From NCBI RefSeq assembly GCF_003692615.1, contig NZ_CP023540.1, positions 2,480,001 through 2,544,000 on the forward strand: DNA of 64,000 nt. The letters run 5' to 3'. Of this stretch, positions 1-8,793 are shown in pieces (position 1 is the stretch's first letter; each line of letters opens with the position of its first letter). The stretch comes from Chryseobacterium sp. 6424 (GTDB lineage: Bacteria; Bacteroidota; Bacteroidia; Flavobacteriales; Weeksellaceae). Made by a program: the position numbers and the translations under genes. The notes under the pieces are model-generated. The model did no database searches. It had not been told where the DNA came from and saw nothing but the letters and a program-made list of their open reading frames with translations.

Positions 1-1557
1 TACGGTATCGGTAACCCGACCGAATTTAATAAATCGCTGATTGAAGTTCGGAAGAACGCAAAACTTACCCGAACCAACTTTCTCCATAAACTGGTAAATG
101 CACTCTATGCACGTACGCTGAATGAGTTTACGCGCGGCACCTTCCGCGTGAAGGGCGATGTCATTGATGTCTATCCTGCGTATGCTGATAACGGCATCCG
201 GATCCAGTTCTTTGGTGATGAAATTGAGCGAATCCAGAGTTTCGATCCACAATCGGGCAGTGTCATAGCTGATTTTGAAGAGATCAATATCTACCCAGCC
301 AATCTTTTCGTTACTTCTAAAGAAACACAACACAACGCCATCCGAGAAATACAGGATGATTTGGTGAAGCAGATAGATTTCTTTAACGAAATTGAAAAAC
401 CTTTCGAAGCCAAGCGTTTACAGGAACGTACAGAACTGGATCTTGAAATGATGAAAGAACTCGGTTACTGTAGCGGAATCGAGAATTATTCGCGCTATTT
501 TGACCGAAGATTGCCCGGCACGCGACCTTTCTGTCTCTTAGATTATTTTCCGAAAGACTACCTGATGGTGATTGATGAAAGCCACGTCACCGTACCGCAA
601 GTCCACGCCATGTACGGCGGCGACCGAAGTCGTAAGGAAGTTTTGGTGGAACATGGCTTCCGGCTGCCAGCCGCGATGGATAACCGCCCGCTGAAGTTTG
701 AAGAATTCGAGGCGATGCAAAACCAGGTTATCTATGTATCGGCTACACCCGCGGATTATGAACTGGAAAAAACAGGGGGCGAATACATCGAACAGATTAT
801 ACGGCCAACCGGCTTGTTAGATCCTGTGATTGACATCCGGCCGACTATGAACCAAATCGATGACCTCATCGAAGAAATTCAGAAACGAGCAGAACTGGAC
901 GAAAGGGTTTTGGTGACCACTTTAACCAAGAAAATGGCCGAGGAACTTACCAAATATTTTACACGATTCGGAATCCGGACGCGCTATATTCACTCAGATG
1001 TAGAGACTTTAGAACGAATCCAGATCATGCAGGATCTTCGCGTTGGACTTTTTGATGTTTTGGTGGGCGTGAATTTATTGCGGGAGGGTCTTGACTTACC
1101 CGAAGTTTCGTTGGTGGCCATCTTAGATGCAGATAAAGAGGGAATGTTACGGTCGCGCCGTTCGCTTGTACAGACAATAGGCCGGGCAGCGAGAAATGTA
1201 AACGGTAAAGCCATTTTGTACGCCGACAAAATCACGGGCTCGATGCAACGCGCGATTGACGAAACCAACTATCGCCGCCAAAAGCAAATGGAATATAATG
1301 AAGCCAACGGCTTGGTACCAACCTCCTTAAATAAAAAGATTTCGGAAGTATTGGTTGGCCGCAGCAAAGATTTCCCGGATCCGAAATATACGCAGAAAGA
1401 AATCCTTAAACAGGTAGCCGAAGATAAAAACAACTATGGTAAAGATTACACGCAGTTGATTGCTGAGAAACAAAAAGCCATGGAAGCCGCCGCTAAAAAC
1501 CTAGATTTTATAAAAGCTGCCAAACTACGTGATGAAATCGCTGCGTTGAAAGGATGA
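1..1557 (+). CDS. uvrB: UvrABC system protein B, C-terminal part (5' end outside the window)
   Basis: UvrB is the damage-verifying helicase-like subunit of the UvrABC nucleotide excision repair complex. The frame is open from base 1 and starts within the protein at a YGIGNPTEF stretch, so roughly the first quarter, including Walker A, lies upstream of the window. Visible motifs are the DESH box (about base 565), a VSATPADYE helicase motif (about 736), the QTIGRAARN arginine-finger motif (about 1177) and a C-terminal UVR domain rich in Lys, Ala and Glu (about 1460-1550) that contacts UvrC. The ATG at 148 is an internal Met, not the start. The gene ends TGA at 1555-1557. Identification is secure from the motif order. 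Confidence 0.97.
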   Translation, partial: YGIGNPTEFNKSLIEVRKNAKLTRTNFLHKLVNALYARTLNEFTRGTFRVKGDVIDVYPAYADNGIRIQFFGDEIERIQSFDPQSGSVIADFEEINIYPANLFVTSKETQHNAIREIQDDLVKQIDFFNEIEKPFEAKRLQERTELDLEMMKELGYCSGIENYSRYFDRRLPGTRPFCLLDYFPKDYLMVIDESHVTVPQVHAMYGGDRSRKEVLVEHGFRLPAAMDNRPLKFEEFEAMQNQVIYVSATPADYELEKTGGEYIEQIIRPTGLLDPVIDIRPTMNQIDDLIEEIQKRAELDERVLVTTLTKKMAEELTKYFTRFGIRTRYIHSDVETLERIQIMQDLRVGLFDVLVGVNLLREGLDLPEVSLVAILDADKEGMLRSRRSLVQTIGRAARNVNGKAILYADKITGSMQRAIDETNYRRQKQMEYNEANGLVPTSLNKKISEVLVGRSKDFPDPKYTQKEILKQVAEDKNNYGKDYTQLIAEKQKAMEAAAKNLDFIKAAKLRDEIAALKG

Positions 1558-1603
1558 TAAATATCATGAAATACGCTAACTCTTTGATTTTTCAAATCTT
1601 ATC

Positions 1604-1634
1604 TTGCTTAATCTATAAGCAATAACTACCTTTG
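1604..1634 (+). promoter_or_regulatory. Bacteroidota-type promoter for the secreted-protein group
   Basis: The -7 element TACCTTTG (1627-1634) matches the Bacteroidota consensus TAnnTTTG exactly. A TTG at 1604-1606 lies 20 bases upstream, within the usual 17-23 spacing for the -33 element. Transcription would begin near 1640, upstream of the gene at 1723, and probably continues through the two genes that follow. Confidence 0.6.
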
Positions 1635-1722
1635 CCGCTTATTTATTAGCCTGATTACCTGTTCGAAAAGGCATAACACCCGCATTTGCTTTGTAAGTGC
1701 TAAAGTAACTGTAGTATTATTT

Positions 1723-2295
1723 ATGCTATGGTCTTTACAGATTTTTGCACAAATGCATATACAAGGTGATATTACTTTATCGGTCACCCGGGGCGCATAT
1801 ATTCATACAGACAGTTTGAAAATCTCCGGAAAGGCATCTACTCAAAAATTTGATATAGAAAAACACGGTAACGTATATGTTTTAAAACAAACAGACTCCT
1901 TAAAGTTCCACAACGCTGAAAAACCAGCACACAAAACTGATATACTCGCCGTTCATCAGCCAAAAGTTGAAAATAAATCAAAAGAAATAAAGAAAGTTAC
2001 AGCCAGGAAGAAGGTAGCTCATACAAAAACATTTTCGCAGAAACTGCCCAAAATATATCATCACTCTTCTTCTACAACTTTAACTTTTATAGAGAAATCT
2101 AAAAACTTGGCTGTTACAGCAGGTGGATTTTTCAGTTTCAAATCAGTAGAAAAAACGTTTGTTCCTTATTTTTCTAACTATTTTTTGTTAAAAAGACACT
2201 TAAGTCAAAATATTTTCCATACAAATGATTTGTGTGTTAATATATGGAGTCTAAATGTTTTAAAAGTTCGGCCTCCGCCACAGCTTAAAGTTTAA
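1723..2295 (+). CDS. putative secreted hypothetical protein, first of a three-gene group
   Basis: A 190-residue protein of unknown function. From the ATG at 1723 the product begins MLWSLQIFAQ, which is only the hydrophobic end of a signal peptide and lacks a basic N-region. The frame is open upstream for at least 80 bases and would encode a fuller signal sequence (AKVTVVLF before the Met), but it has no ATG, GTG or TTG between the promoter and 1723. A rare start codon is therefore possible. The mature part has a beta-like start (IQGDITLSV), then a Lys/Ser/His-rich stretch (residues 75-115), and ends in KVRPPPQLKV. I recognise no domain. It precedes the large surface protein and the small secreted protein on the same strand, which suggests a joint role at the cell surface. 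Confidence 0.6.
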   Translation: MLWSLQIFAQMHIQGDITLSVTRGAYIHTDSLKISGKASTQKFDIEKHGNVYVLKQTDSLKFHNAEKPAHKTDILAVHQPKVENKSKEIKKVTARKKVAHTKTFSQKLPKIYHHSSSTTLTFIEKSKNLAVTAGGFFSFKSVEKTFVPYFSNYFLLKRHLSQNIFHTNDLCVNIWSLNVLKVRPPPQLKV

Positions 2296-2339
2296 TTACC
2301 AAATAAAATTTTAAGCTAACAATATTTTAAATAAATTCA

Positions 2340-5186
2340 ATGAATAATCTTTATAAAATACGAGCGTTTATCAACCTGCGAATACTAATAATCGGCAGTT
2401 TTTTACTTCTCAGCGGGCTGATGTACGCGGATGGATCCCGCGATTTGTATCCATCTACTGCTACTGGCTACCGTGCCTATTTGAGGTCCTATGTTGGAAC
2501 AGGAACTGGGATTACGGAAAATTATCCATTCCCAACTCAAGGTACACATTATGTGTATGCTAACGTAGGTGAAAGGATTGCCATAGCATCAAGCTCAACA
2601 GGAGCAATCAGACTTTACGGGCCAAAGAATACCGAAATTAATATCGGTGGTGGCACTACCCGGACTGCGGGTATTATTGCAAACCGGACGCAGGAACTGG
2701 CTGGTCCTCAGTTGCCAGGACAAAATATCGCAAATCGTTATACAGCACTTTACTATACCGTACCTGAGAACGGCGCAGGTGTATATCGCGTTGAAATGGA
2801 CGGTACTGGCGACGCGGCTATTGACACAACTATAAATGCTACAGCAGAATGGACTCAACCTACAAATTCTGCAGCTATCAGAGCATGGGACATTTCAGTT
2901 ATAAATACCATGAACACAGATTTCATTAAAGGACGTGTTTAAGTAAATGTCTTCAACATGAGTACAGGTACTGGAACCCCACAATCAAATGGTTTTTACG
3001 GAATATTCTATGTCTTTACAAAGGATGGCTACAATTACCGTGTTAGCAATAATGGAAATAATGGGATGTATTTCACTTTCTTTGTTAATAATAACGGATT
3101 TTTGAATGCAACCACGAAACAGCCGATTTACAAAAGTTTAGATACATCAAGAAATATATCAAACCAAGTACAGGATCCCCGCGCTGTTGATACAGCAATC
3201 CAAACAACGCACAAAATTTTCTATACCTTACCAGCTACAGACTTGCCAACCGGTACTGTACCCGCAGCGGTATCGGGTGGATCAACTTGGCTGCGTACTC
3301 CTGTTACTGCACTCCCTTCCGTATCTAATATTACCTTGATAGGTGTTGAAGGGATTCCTGGGCAGGTAAGTAATAAAGGAGGTTATGTAAAGTTTAATGC
3401 AAGCCAGCAAGGCAGCTACAAGATTACCATTCAAAGTCCTGTGACGCCAGCTACTTTTACGACCAGAATATTAACGGGTGCAGCGACAGCAGGAGCCAAT
3501 GAGGTCTTATGGGACGGAAGGGATGGGAATAATATTCCATTGCCCGCCGGGACCACCCCAGCTCAGGTAATAGTGCAATTGCAAGGAGCAGAAGTGCATT
3601 TTCCTTATATAGATATGGAATATAATAAGAACGGAATCTTTATTGAACTTCTGGATAATAACAACTTAAATAATGTTGTGTCTGATATTGTATATTGGGA
3701 CGACAGTACAATAACAGGAAGTAACGCTGTAGATAGACCAAGTCCTATTGTAAACTCTCACCTCCCAAATGGAAACGGGTTAAGCAGCCGTTCGAATGGA
3801 CATAAATATGGCTTTACTGGCGAATCATTTGGTAATAATAAATCTATTGACACCTGGGCTTTTGTAAAAGGTTTGGCTGTTACACAAAACTCACAGGTAG
3901 TAGTAAAAATCGCCGACCTCAAAGTAAGTCAACTTACAGTGAATCGTGGCAATGTACTGCCGGGCGAATCCTTCACTGCCACCGTAAAAGTAAAAAATGA
4001 TGGTCCCGACGCTGTAACCGCGGCCCCATTTTCATTTTCGCTGCCGCCGGGATTTATAGCGGGCGCTGCTACTTTCAGTGGAAACGGTTGTGGCACACAG
4101 GCAACAGCAATCTCCTATGATGCTAATACACGGAAATATAATTCTGTTTTAGCGCTTCCGAATGGTTGTGAAGTAACATATACATTCACGATTACTGTAA
4201 ATTCAGCCTCGTTGCCAACCCAAGGCTTCCAGAATTTCCAGGCAGGCATCCTGCGTCAAAACGATTTCACGGATCCGGATGCAACTAATCAGAACCCTAC
4301 AGTGCTACCGACCGACCCCGTTTACGAATGTGCAAACAATGGCCTAGGCGGTACATGTAATAACCTTAAAAACGTGTCTGTGTACTATTCTTCTACTACA
4401 CCCTGTACTGAAGAAAATTTTACCCAAGTATTCAGTGCGACAAACGGAAACAGTTCCACATTCACCATTCCTGCCGTAACCTACGGTGCACAGGTTGACA
4501 TCTTCACGCTGGATAATTCTTTTGCCATTAGCGTTAACGGTGTAGACATCACTACGCAGGAACTTGAATTTCAATCAAGCGGCACTACAGGAATTAACGT
4601 ACAGTTTGCTGACGGAACAAACTACGAAATTGGCACCCCACTCATCTACCAGATCGAAGGCAACGGTACATCACCTATGATTCGGGTTTCAATTAACCAA
4701 AATGGCGTAATCTCATTCTTTGGCAGTAAGGTATCAAACGGACCTTTGTTTCCGCTGGTTCTTACAAACGGAAACGCTGCGAACTTAATCAACTGGAATA
4801 CTGGCGGCACCAATACGATTACAGTAAAACAATCTGTCAATGGTCCAACCCGTATCACAGGACGTGTTTCCGGTCACAACATAGGAAACTGTGTATGTTA
4901 TAATCCGGCAAATACGTCTTCTGCAGGTCCGGAAACGAAAGTGGGCATCACCACCCTTCAAAGAGCTGGCTCCGCGAACGGAAACTGGCCAATGATTCGT
5001 CAGTCAGGTCATATTGCACTAGAATCTAATTCCAAAGGTTTCGTGCCGACTAGGGTAACAACAGCACAACTTGCTGGAATCATTGAACCACAGGAAGGTA
5101 TGATGGTGTATGACACTACGGAGAAATGTCTGAAAATTTATGCTGACAAAGCATGGAGATGTTTCTCAACTCCTGCATGTCCTTAA
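2340..5186 (+). pseudogene. large secreted surface protein with DUF11-like domain, interrupted by an in-frame stop
   Basis: One reading frame of 949 codons is broken by a single TAA at 2940-2942, giving pieces 2340-2942 (200 residues) and 2958-5186 (742 residues from the next Met). Both pieces are in the same frame, and the protein reads sensibly across the stop (KGRV, stop, VNVFNMSTGTG), as if Tyr TAT or TAC had become TAA. The N-terminus has a signal peptide (basic start, then LRILIIGSFLLLSGLMYA). Nucleotides 3925-4200 encode a DUF11/CARDB-like beta domain (VKVKNDGPDAVTAAPFSFSLP). The last 60 residues form a module ending EGMMVYDTTEKCLKIY then a Trp-Arg-Cys motif, also found in the next gene. 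There is no obvious type IX sorting domain. If the stop is real, the large piece lacks an export signal. A sequencing error is the alternative. Confidence 0.7.
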
Positions 5187-5212
5187 TTATTTAAATATTA
5201 AAATTTAAAAAA

Positions 5213-5761
5213 ATGAGAAAGATAATATCACTAATTATAGTTGCGTGTTCCGTATCGGCATATTCGCAGGTAATCATTGGGAATGAAACTGGAACCGCAG
5301 CCACGAAAACGTCAGTATTACTCGAATTCGCGGCGGGACAGAACAAAGGACTGATCCTCCCATACGTTAGAACATTGCCTACAGGCAGTACTTTGGCTGA
5401 AGGTACTATGCTTTTGGACACCAGGTCCGCCAATACAGCCCGTGTAATGGTCTATAGAAACGGAGCATGGTTCGACCTTAGCAGTGGTAATACAGCGAAC
5501 CTCAGTACCATTATGACCTCACAGCCAACTAACGTTACCGAAACTTCAGCTGCCAAAACAATTATCGGTGCAACTACTTCTAATGCTGACGGAGTTTTAG
5601 TACTGGAGTCTAATTCGCAGGCAATGGTTTTACCTACCGTTCAGAACACGGCGGACATCCCAAGTCCCGCCCCCGGTATGATGGTTTACGTAAACAGGAT
5701 TGGCGGTAAAAGACTGGCTGTTTATAATGGCTCAGCCTGGACTTACTGGAAACCGCAATAA
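5213..5761 (+). CDS. small secreted protein with two copies of a GMMVY-type module
   Basis: A 182-residue secreted protein of unknown function. Residues 1-19 (MRKIISLIIVACSVSAYSQ) are a typical signal peptide. The mature part appears to contain two related modules. The first, about residues 30-90, reads NKGLILPYVRTLP, EGTMLLDT, VMVYRNGAWFDL. The second, about 125-182, reads NSQAMVLPTVQNT, PAPGMMVYVNRI, LAVYNGSAWTYWKPQ. The same layout (Leu-Pro, then GMMVY, then an aromatic K/A-x-Y-x-G-x-W) closes the large protein upstream. It lies 26 bases after that gene and is followed by a strong terminator, so it closes the transcription unit. A role in surface assembly or adhesion is only inferred. Confidence 0.75.
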   Translation: MRKIISLIIVACSVSAYSQVIIGNETGTAATKTSVLLEFAAGQNKGLILPYVRTLPTGSTLAEGTMLLDTRSANTARVMVYRNGAWFDLSSGNTANLSTIMTSQPTNVTETSAAKTIIGATTSNADGVLVLESNSQAMVLPTVQNTADIPSPAPGMMVYVNRIGGKRLAVYNGSAWTYWKPQ

Positions 5762-5773
5762 CATTTTATACTA

Positions 5774-5810
5774 AAAAACAGAGTGCAAATTGCACTCTGT
5801 TTTTATTTTA
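5774..5810. terminator. bidirectional intrinsic terminator
   Basis: A perfect stem built on ACAGAGTGC/GCACTCTGT (5774-5804) is flanked by A-runs and T-runs on both sides. It ends the secreted-protein group on the + strand and the DUF3820 gene on the - strand. Confidence 0.85.
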
Positions 5811-5817
5811 AGACTAC

Positions 5818-6051
5818 CTATCGCGAGATTCTCTTTCGAATCGGAATCAGAAGTTCTGTAAGTCCATTTATCTTGATTTCGTAAATGGTACTAAGTTGCA
5901 TGCCAAGCTTTCCTTTGGGCATTCCTTCACGCTGAAGCCATTCAAGATAATGTACCGGAATATCAGCAATTATCACATTTTTGTACTTCCCAAAAGGCAT
6001 TTTATCAATACAAATCTCCTCCAGGATCTGCGGATTCATCATTTCCATCAT
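5818..6051 (-). CDS. DUF3820 family protein
   Basis: A small soluble protein (77 residues from the ATG at 6051) of the DUF3820 family, sometimes annotated as a putative quorum-sensing-regulated virulence factor; no biochemical role is established. The family signature is clear: MPFGKYKNVIIADIP, then YLEWLQREGMPKGKLG, then YEIKINGL. The ATG at 6051 overlaps the last base of the upstream AI-2E gene's stop codon (TGATG), indicating translational coupling. A TTG three bases earlier is also possible. The gene is the last of its operon before the bidirectional terminator. Confidence 0.85.
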   Translation of the reverse strand: MMEMMNPQILEEICIDKMPFGKYKNVIIADIPVHYLEWLQREGMPKGKLGMQLSTIYEIKINGLTELLIPIRKRISR

Positions 6052-7133
6052 CAAATAGTAAGGTCAATTTTTTCTTCAATTTCTTTTGGTTCCGGTAAAA
6101 TCAGCTCATTTTCGTCATCAGAGAACTCATCGCGGTATACTTGGATCAGCATGACGGTAATAGAAACAAGTATCGGCCCGAAAATAAGCCCCATAAACCC
6201 AAAAATATTCATACCAGCAATAATACCGAACACAGTATTCAGCGGATGGATGTTTTCCAGACGTTTAAGAAGGGTAAATCTTAACGCATTGTCGGTAAGT
6301 CCTACCACGATCAGGCAATAAATCGCAAGGCCAAGTCCGGGGCCTGTGCTTCCTTCAGCAATCATAAATATACAAACCGGTACATACACCAAACCCGCTC
6401 CCACAATCGGTATCATGGATGCGACCGCCGTTAGGGCAAACAGCAAGACCGGACTTGGGGCACCAAAAATAAAATAACCTATCAATGCAACAATCCCCTG
6501 TCCCAAAGCTACCACTGGAATACCTATCGCATTAGCAATCACCATCTTACGAATTTTGTCGCCGAGTAAATGCACGTTAGATTTTTTCAGAGGTGCTGAG
6601 CTTTTAATCAATTTTTCAAAAAGGCGTGGTTTTTCGAGCATAAAATACAGGATGAAATACATCGAAAGGACCACCGTGAGCGTATTGAATGTGCCACTGA
6701 GCGCGGAAGTAGTATATTTCCCTACATTGCTTTTAAATGTGTTCAAGTTATCTTTGCTTAGGATATCGACTTTGGTTTTAGCATACACAAAATCATGTAT
6801 TTTATCGACAAACTCATTGAATTTTTCCATGTACGCGGAGGCATTCCCAAGTTTTTCGAGCAAAAGATCGGCAATGAAATATACCGGCAAAATCAGTACT
6901 ATTAGCGTACCGATAATGATCACCGTAGAGGCCAGCCAAGGCCTCCATTCCTTTTCTTCCTGCAGGTAAAGATTATATTTCCTGGAGATAATGTACAGCG
7001 TAATCGCGCCTAAAAGCGACGGTATAAACAGCGAAAGGTTAAAACAGATGAGACCGGCCAGCACCAGAATTACGGCCAACAGAAATATCTGTTTAATCTT
7101 CACCTCACTGATCTGGTATTTTTTATTTGGCAT
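6051..7133 (-). CDS. AI-2E family transporter (PerM-like)
   Basis: A 360-residue integral membrane protein of the AI-2E/PerM family. Family members have about eight membrane spans; here hydrophobic segments start with IFLLAVILVLAGLICF (about 15-32) and a cluster occupies residues 200-340, including a Gly-rich stretch (SMIPIVGAGLVYVPV) and the C-terminal GIIAGMNIFGFMGLIFGP characteristic of the family. Substrates are mostly unproven; the autoinducer-2 role does not hold for all members. A central soluble part (about 90-150) is rich in Lys and Asp. It is translationally coupled to the DUF3820 gene. Confidence 0.88.
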   Translation of the reverse strand: MPNKKYQISEVKIKQIFLLAVILVLAGLICFNLSLFIPSLLGAITLYIISRKYNLYLQEEKEWRPWLASTVIIIGTLIVLILPVYFIADLLLEKLGNASAYMEKFNEFVDKIHDFVYAKTKVDILSKDNLNTFKSNVGKYTTSALSGTFNTLTVVLSMYFILYFMLEKPRLFEKLIKSSAPLKKSNVHLLGDKIRKMVIANAIGIPVVALGQGIVALIGYFIFGAPSPVLLFALTAVASMIPIVGAGLVYVPVCIFMIAEGSTGPGLGLAIYCLIVVGLTDNALRFTLLKRLENIHPLNTVFGIIAGMNIFGFMGLIFGPILVSITVMLIQVYRDEFSDDENELILPEPKEIEEKIDLTI

Positions 7134-7143
7134 AACTAAAATT

Positions 7144-7178
7144 TTTAAGAAAAAAACAACAGCGCAGTACTGTTGTTT
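7144..7178 (-). terminator. intrinsic terminator after the 7207-7932 gene
   Basis: A 9-bp stem AAACAACAG/CTGTTGTTT (7154-7178) with a 7-base loop is followed on the - strand by a run of seven T. It separates the upstream membrane-protein gene from the AI-2E transporter gene. Confidence 0.75.
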
Positions 7179-7206
7179 CTAAGCTCATTTCAAGGAACAT
7201 TCGGTT

Positions 7207-7932
7207 TTATTGGTTCAGCTCCCTTGGCTTTCCACAGAAAGCGCAGTAAGCGGAATATATTACCACCATATAGAACGGCAACGTAGCAAAAATACCAATA
7301 CCGCATAGTAAAATCCCTGCCAAACTGATGATAAGCGCCAGTAAAGATGTTAAAAGCAGTACGCCATAATTATTCTTCGCGATGCGGAAGGATTTACTCA
7401 TCGCATCCACAAAACTGGCATTCTCAAACAGCAGTATAGGATAGGCGAGGAATAAAAAAGGAAGGACAAAGAAGAAAGGCAACACACACATCGCGAATGA
7501 AATACCCATAATTACTGATGAAACAAATGAATAAATTATGATATTCAGAAAATTCTGCCGGTAACCAATAAATAAGTCCGAAACCTGAAGCGGCAGCCGC
7601 GAGTCATATTTATTCGCCATATACAATAATCCTACAAAAATCGGTGCCAGTAGCAAACTTACAAGGCCCGAAACGCCGTAATACAACTTCATTCCCGGGT
7701 AAGCCCAAATATCAAGATCCCCGAAATCCCCATCGCTGCTTATGATTTCCTCTGAAAATCCCTTGGAGTCAAATCCTGTGAGCGGCTGCACGAGCATCGG
7801 TACAACAACGTAGATGACCATGGCCAACAAACCATACAGAAATACACCTTTATACGTTTCAAAAGCGTGAGAAATGATTTCGTTGGTTGATTTTCTTGGC
7901 GTACCGGGATTGATGGTTTCGTATGTTTCCAT
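7207..7932 (-). CDS. multi-pass integral membrane protein, paralogue of the next gene
   Basis: A 241-residue membrane protein of unknown function. It has a soluble N-terminus (about 25 residues), then five to six hydrophobic segments: GVFLYGLLAMVIYVVVP, a pair near residues 85-110, IIIYSFVSSVIMGISFAM, FFFVLPFLFLAYPILLF and LLLTSLLALIISLAGILLCG. The arrangement resembles the membrane domain found in glycerophosphodiester phosphodiesterase-like and DUF975-type proteins. Relatives in flavobacteria are often labelled beta-carotene monooxygenase, which nothing here supports. The C-terminal half, with its LSGILLCGIGF-like segment, is shared with the gene at 7996-8724, so the two are probably paralogues. 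Confidence 0.75.
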   Translation of the reverse strand: METYETINPGTPRKSTNEIISHAFETYKGVFLYGLLAMVIYVVVPMLVQPLTGFDSKGFSEEIISSDGDFGDLDIWAYPGMKLYYGVSGLVSLLLAPIFVGLLYMANKYDSRLPLQVSDLFIGYRQNFLNIIIYSFVSSVIMGISFAMCVLPFFFVLPFLFLAYPILLFENASFVDAMSKSFRIAKNNYGVLLLTSLLALIISLAGILLCGIGIFATLPFYMVVIYSAYCAFCGKPRELNQ

Positions 7933-7995
7933 TACTTAGTTTTTTTTAATGTTTTTCAAATTTAAATTTTAAATCAGAAAATCATGCATAATTAC

Positions 7996-8724
7996 CTAAT
8001 TTTCTTCAACTTCTTTATACAAATACCGGTAAAGCACATAAATCATTGAATTAAAAAACGGAAAGGTCAGTACAAAACCGATACCGCACAATAATATTCC
8101 ACTTAAAGAAAACAGCAGCGCCACCACCATCGCAATCACAACGGTACTGAAGTTATAGCGGAGTACCTGCCAAGTAAGCCCAATAGCTTTAAAGATTTTT
8201 ACATTGAGGAAGAACATCAGCGGCACACAGAAAAGCGTAAGGAAAATCCAAGCGACACCCAGAAACAGAAATGCGTTGGCATACGTGAAGATAATCATCC
8301 AGAAAAGGTAAAAGCCCACAAAACGAAAGAAATCTGAACCCTGGTAACCCGCAAACAAATCATTAAAAAACACAGGCTCTTTTAGCTCAATCTTACGGTA
8401 AATCTTGTAAAGACCAACATTTAAAGGATTTAGCAACGCAATAAGTCCGAAAAAAGCCAGCGTGAAATTCGCGGCCTGCGGCGTTTTCGCAATTTCCTCC
8501 ATTTTCTTGTTGAAAGTCGGCAGATCTGTCTGCACCAGGTCGCGGTATTTCATAAACTCATCCCACAACCCAAAATACTGCACAAGATAAAAATAGCCTG
8601 CCATAAATAAAGTGAAATATAACAAGCTGAAAACCAAATGATAAAGCAACGCCTTATTCCAATAAAAAAAAGCCTGGCGAAGGATAAATGAAAGCCCATT
8701 TTCGGGTTGTTGATAATTTTGCAT
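7996..8724 (-). CDS. multi-pass integral membrane protein, paralogue of the previous gene
   Basis: A membrane protein of 242 residues from the ATG at 8724 (MQNYQQPENG). Upstream alternatives are an ATG at 8763 and a TTG at 8793, but those would run into the divergent pabB promoter. Hydrophobic segments include LLYHLVFSLLYFTLFMAGYFY, NFTLAFFGLIALLNPLNVG, FVGFYLFWMIIFTYANAFLF and IAMVVALLFSLSGILLCGIG. The last corresponds to SLLALIISLAGILLCGIGI in the neighbouring gene, and both are followed by a short TLPF or LTFPF stretch and a terminal aromatic helix. No function can be named. The order 7996 then 7207 on the same strand suggests an old tandem duplication. Confidence 0.72.
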   Translation of the reverse strand: MQNYQQPENGLSFILRQAFFYWNKALLYHLVFSLLYFTLFMAGYFYLVQYFGLWDEFMKYRDLVQTDLPTFNKKMEEIAKTPQAANFTLAFFGLIALLNPLNVGLYKIYRKIELKEPVFFNDLFAGYQGSDFFRFVGFYLFWMIIFTYANAFLFLGVAWIFLTLFCVPLMFFLNVKIFKAIGLTWQVLRYNFSTVVIAMVVALLFSLSGILLCGIGFVLTFPFFNSMIYVLYRYLYKEVEEN

Positions 8725-8781
8725 GTTCAAAAATACATCTTTCCCGCGGAATTTGTAGCTCATTTCGCAACGCCGATTTCT

Positions 8782-8789
8782 TACATTTG
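8782..8789 (+). promoter_or_regulatory. -7 promoter element of pabB (leaderless arrangement)
   Basis: TACATTTG matches TAnnTTTG exactly and ends only four bases before the pabB ATG at 8794. The transcription start would fall at about the first base of the start codon. The best -33 candidate is TTG at 8753-8755, slightly far at 26 bases. Confidence 0.55.
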
Positions 8790-8793
8790 CCAA

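Noticed and set aside
2340-5761. Type IX secretion sorting domain on the surface proteins
   Set aside because: The C-termini show the GMMVY module instead of the usual beta-rich sorting domain, so T9SS export cannot be claimed.
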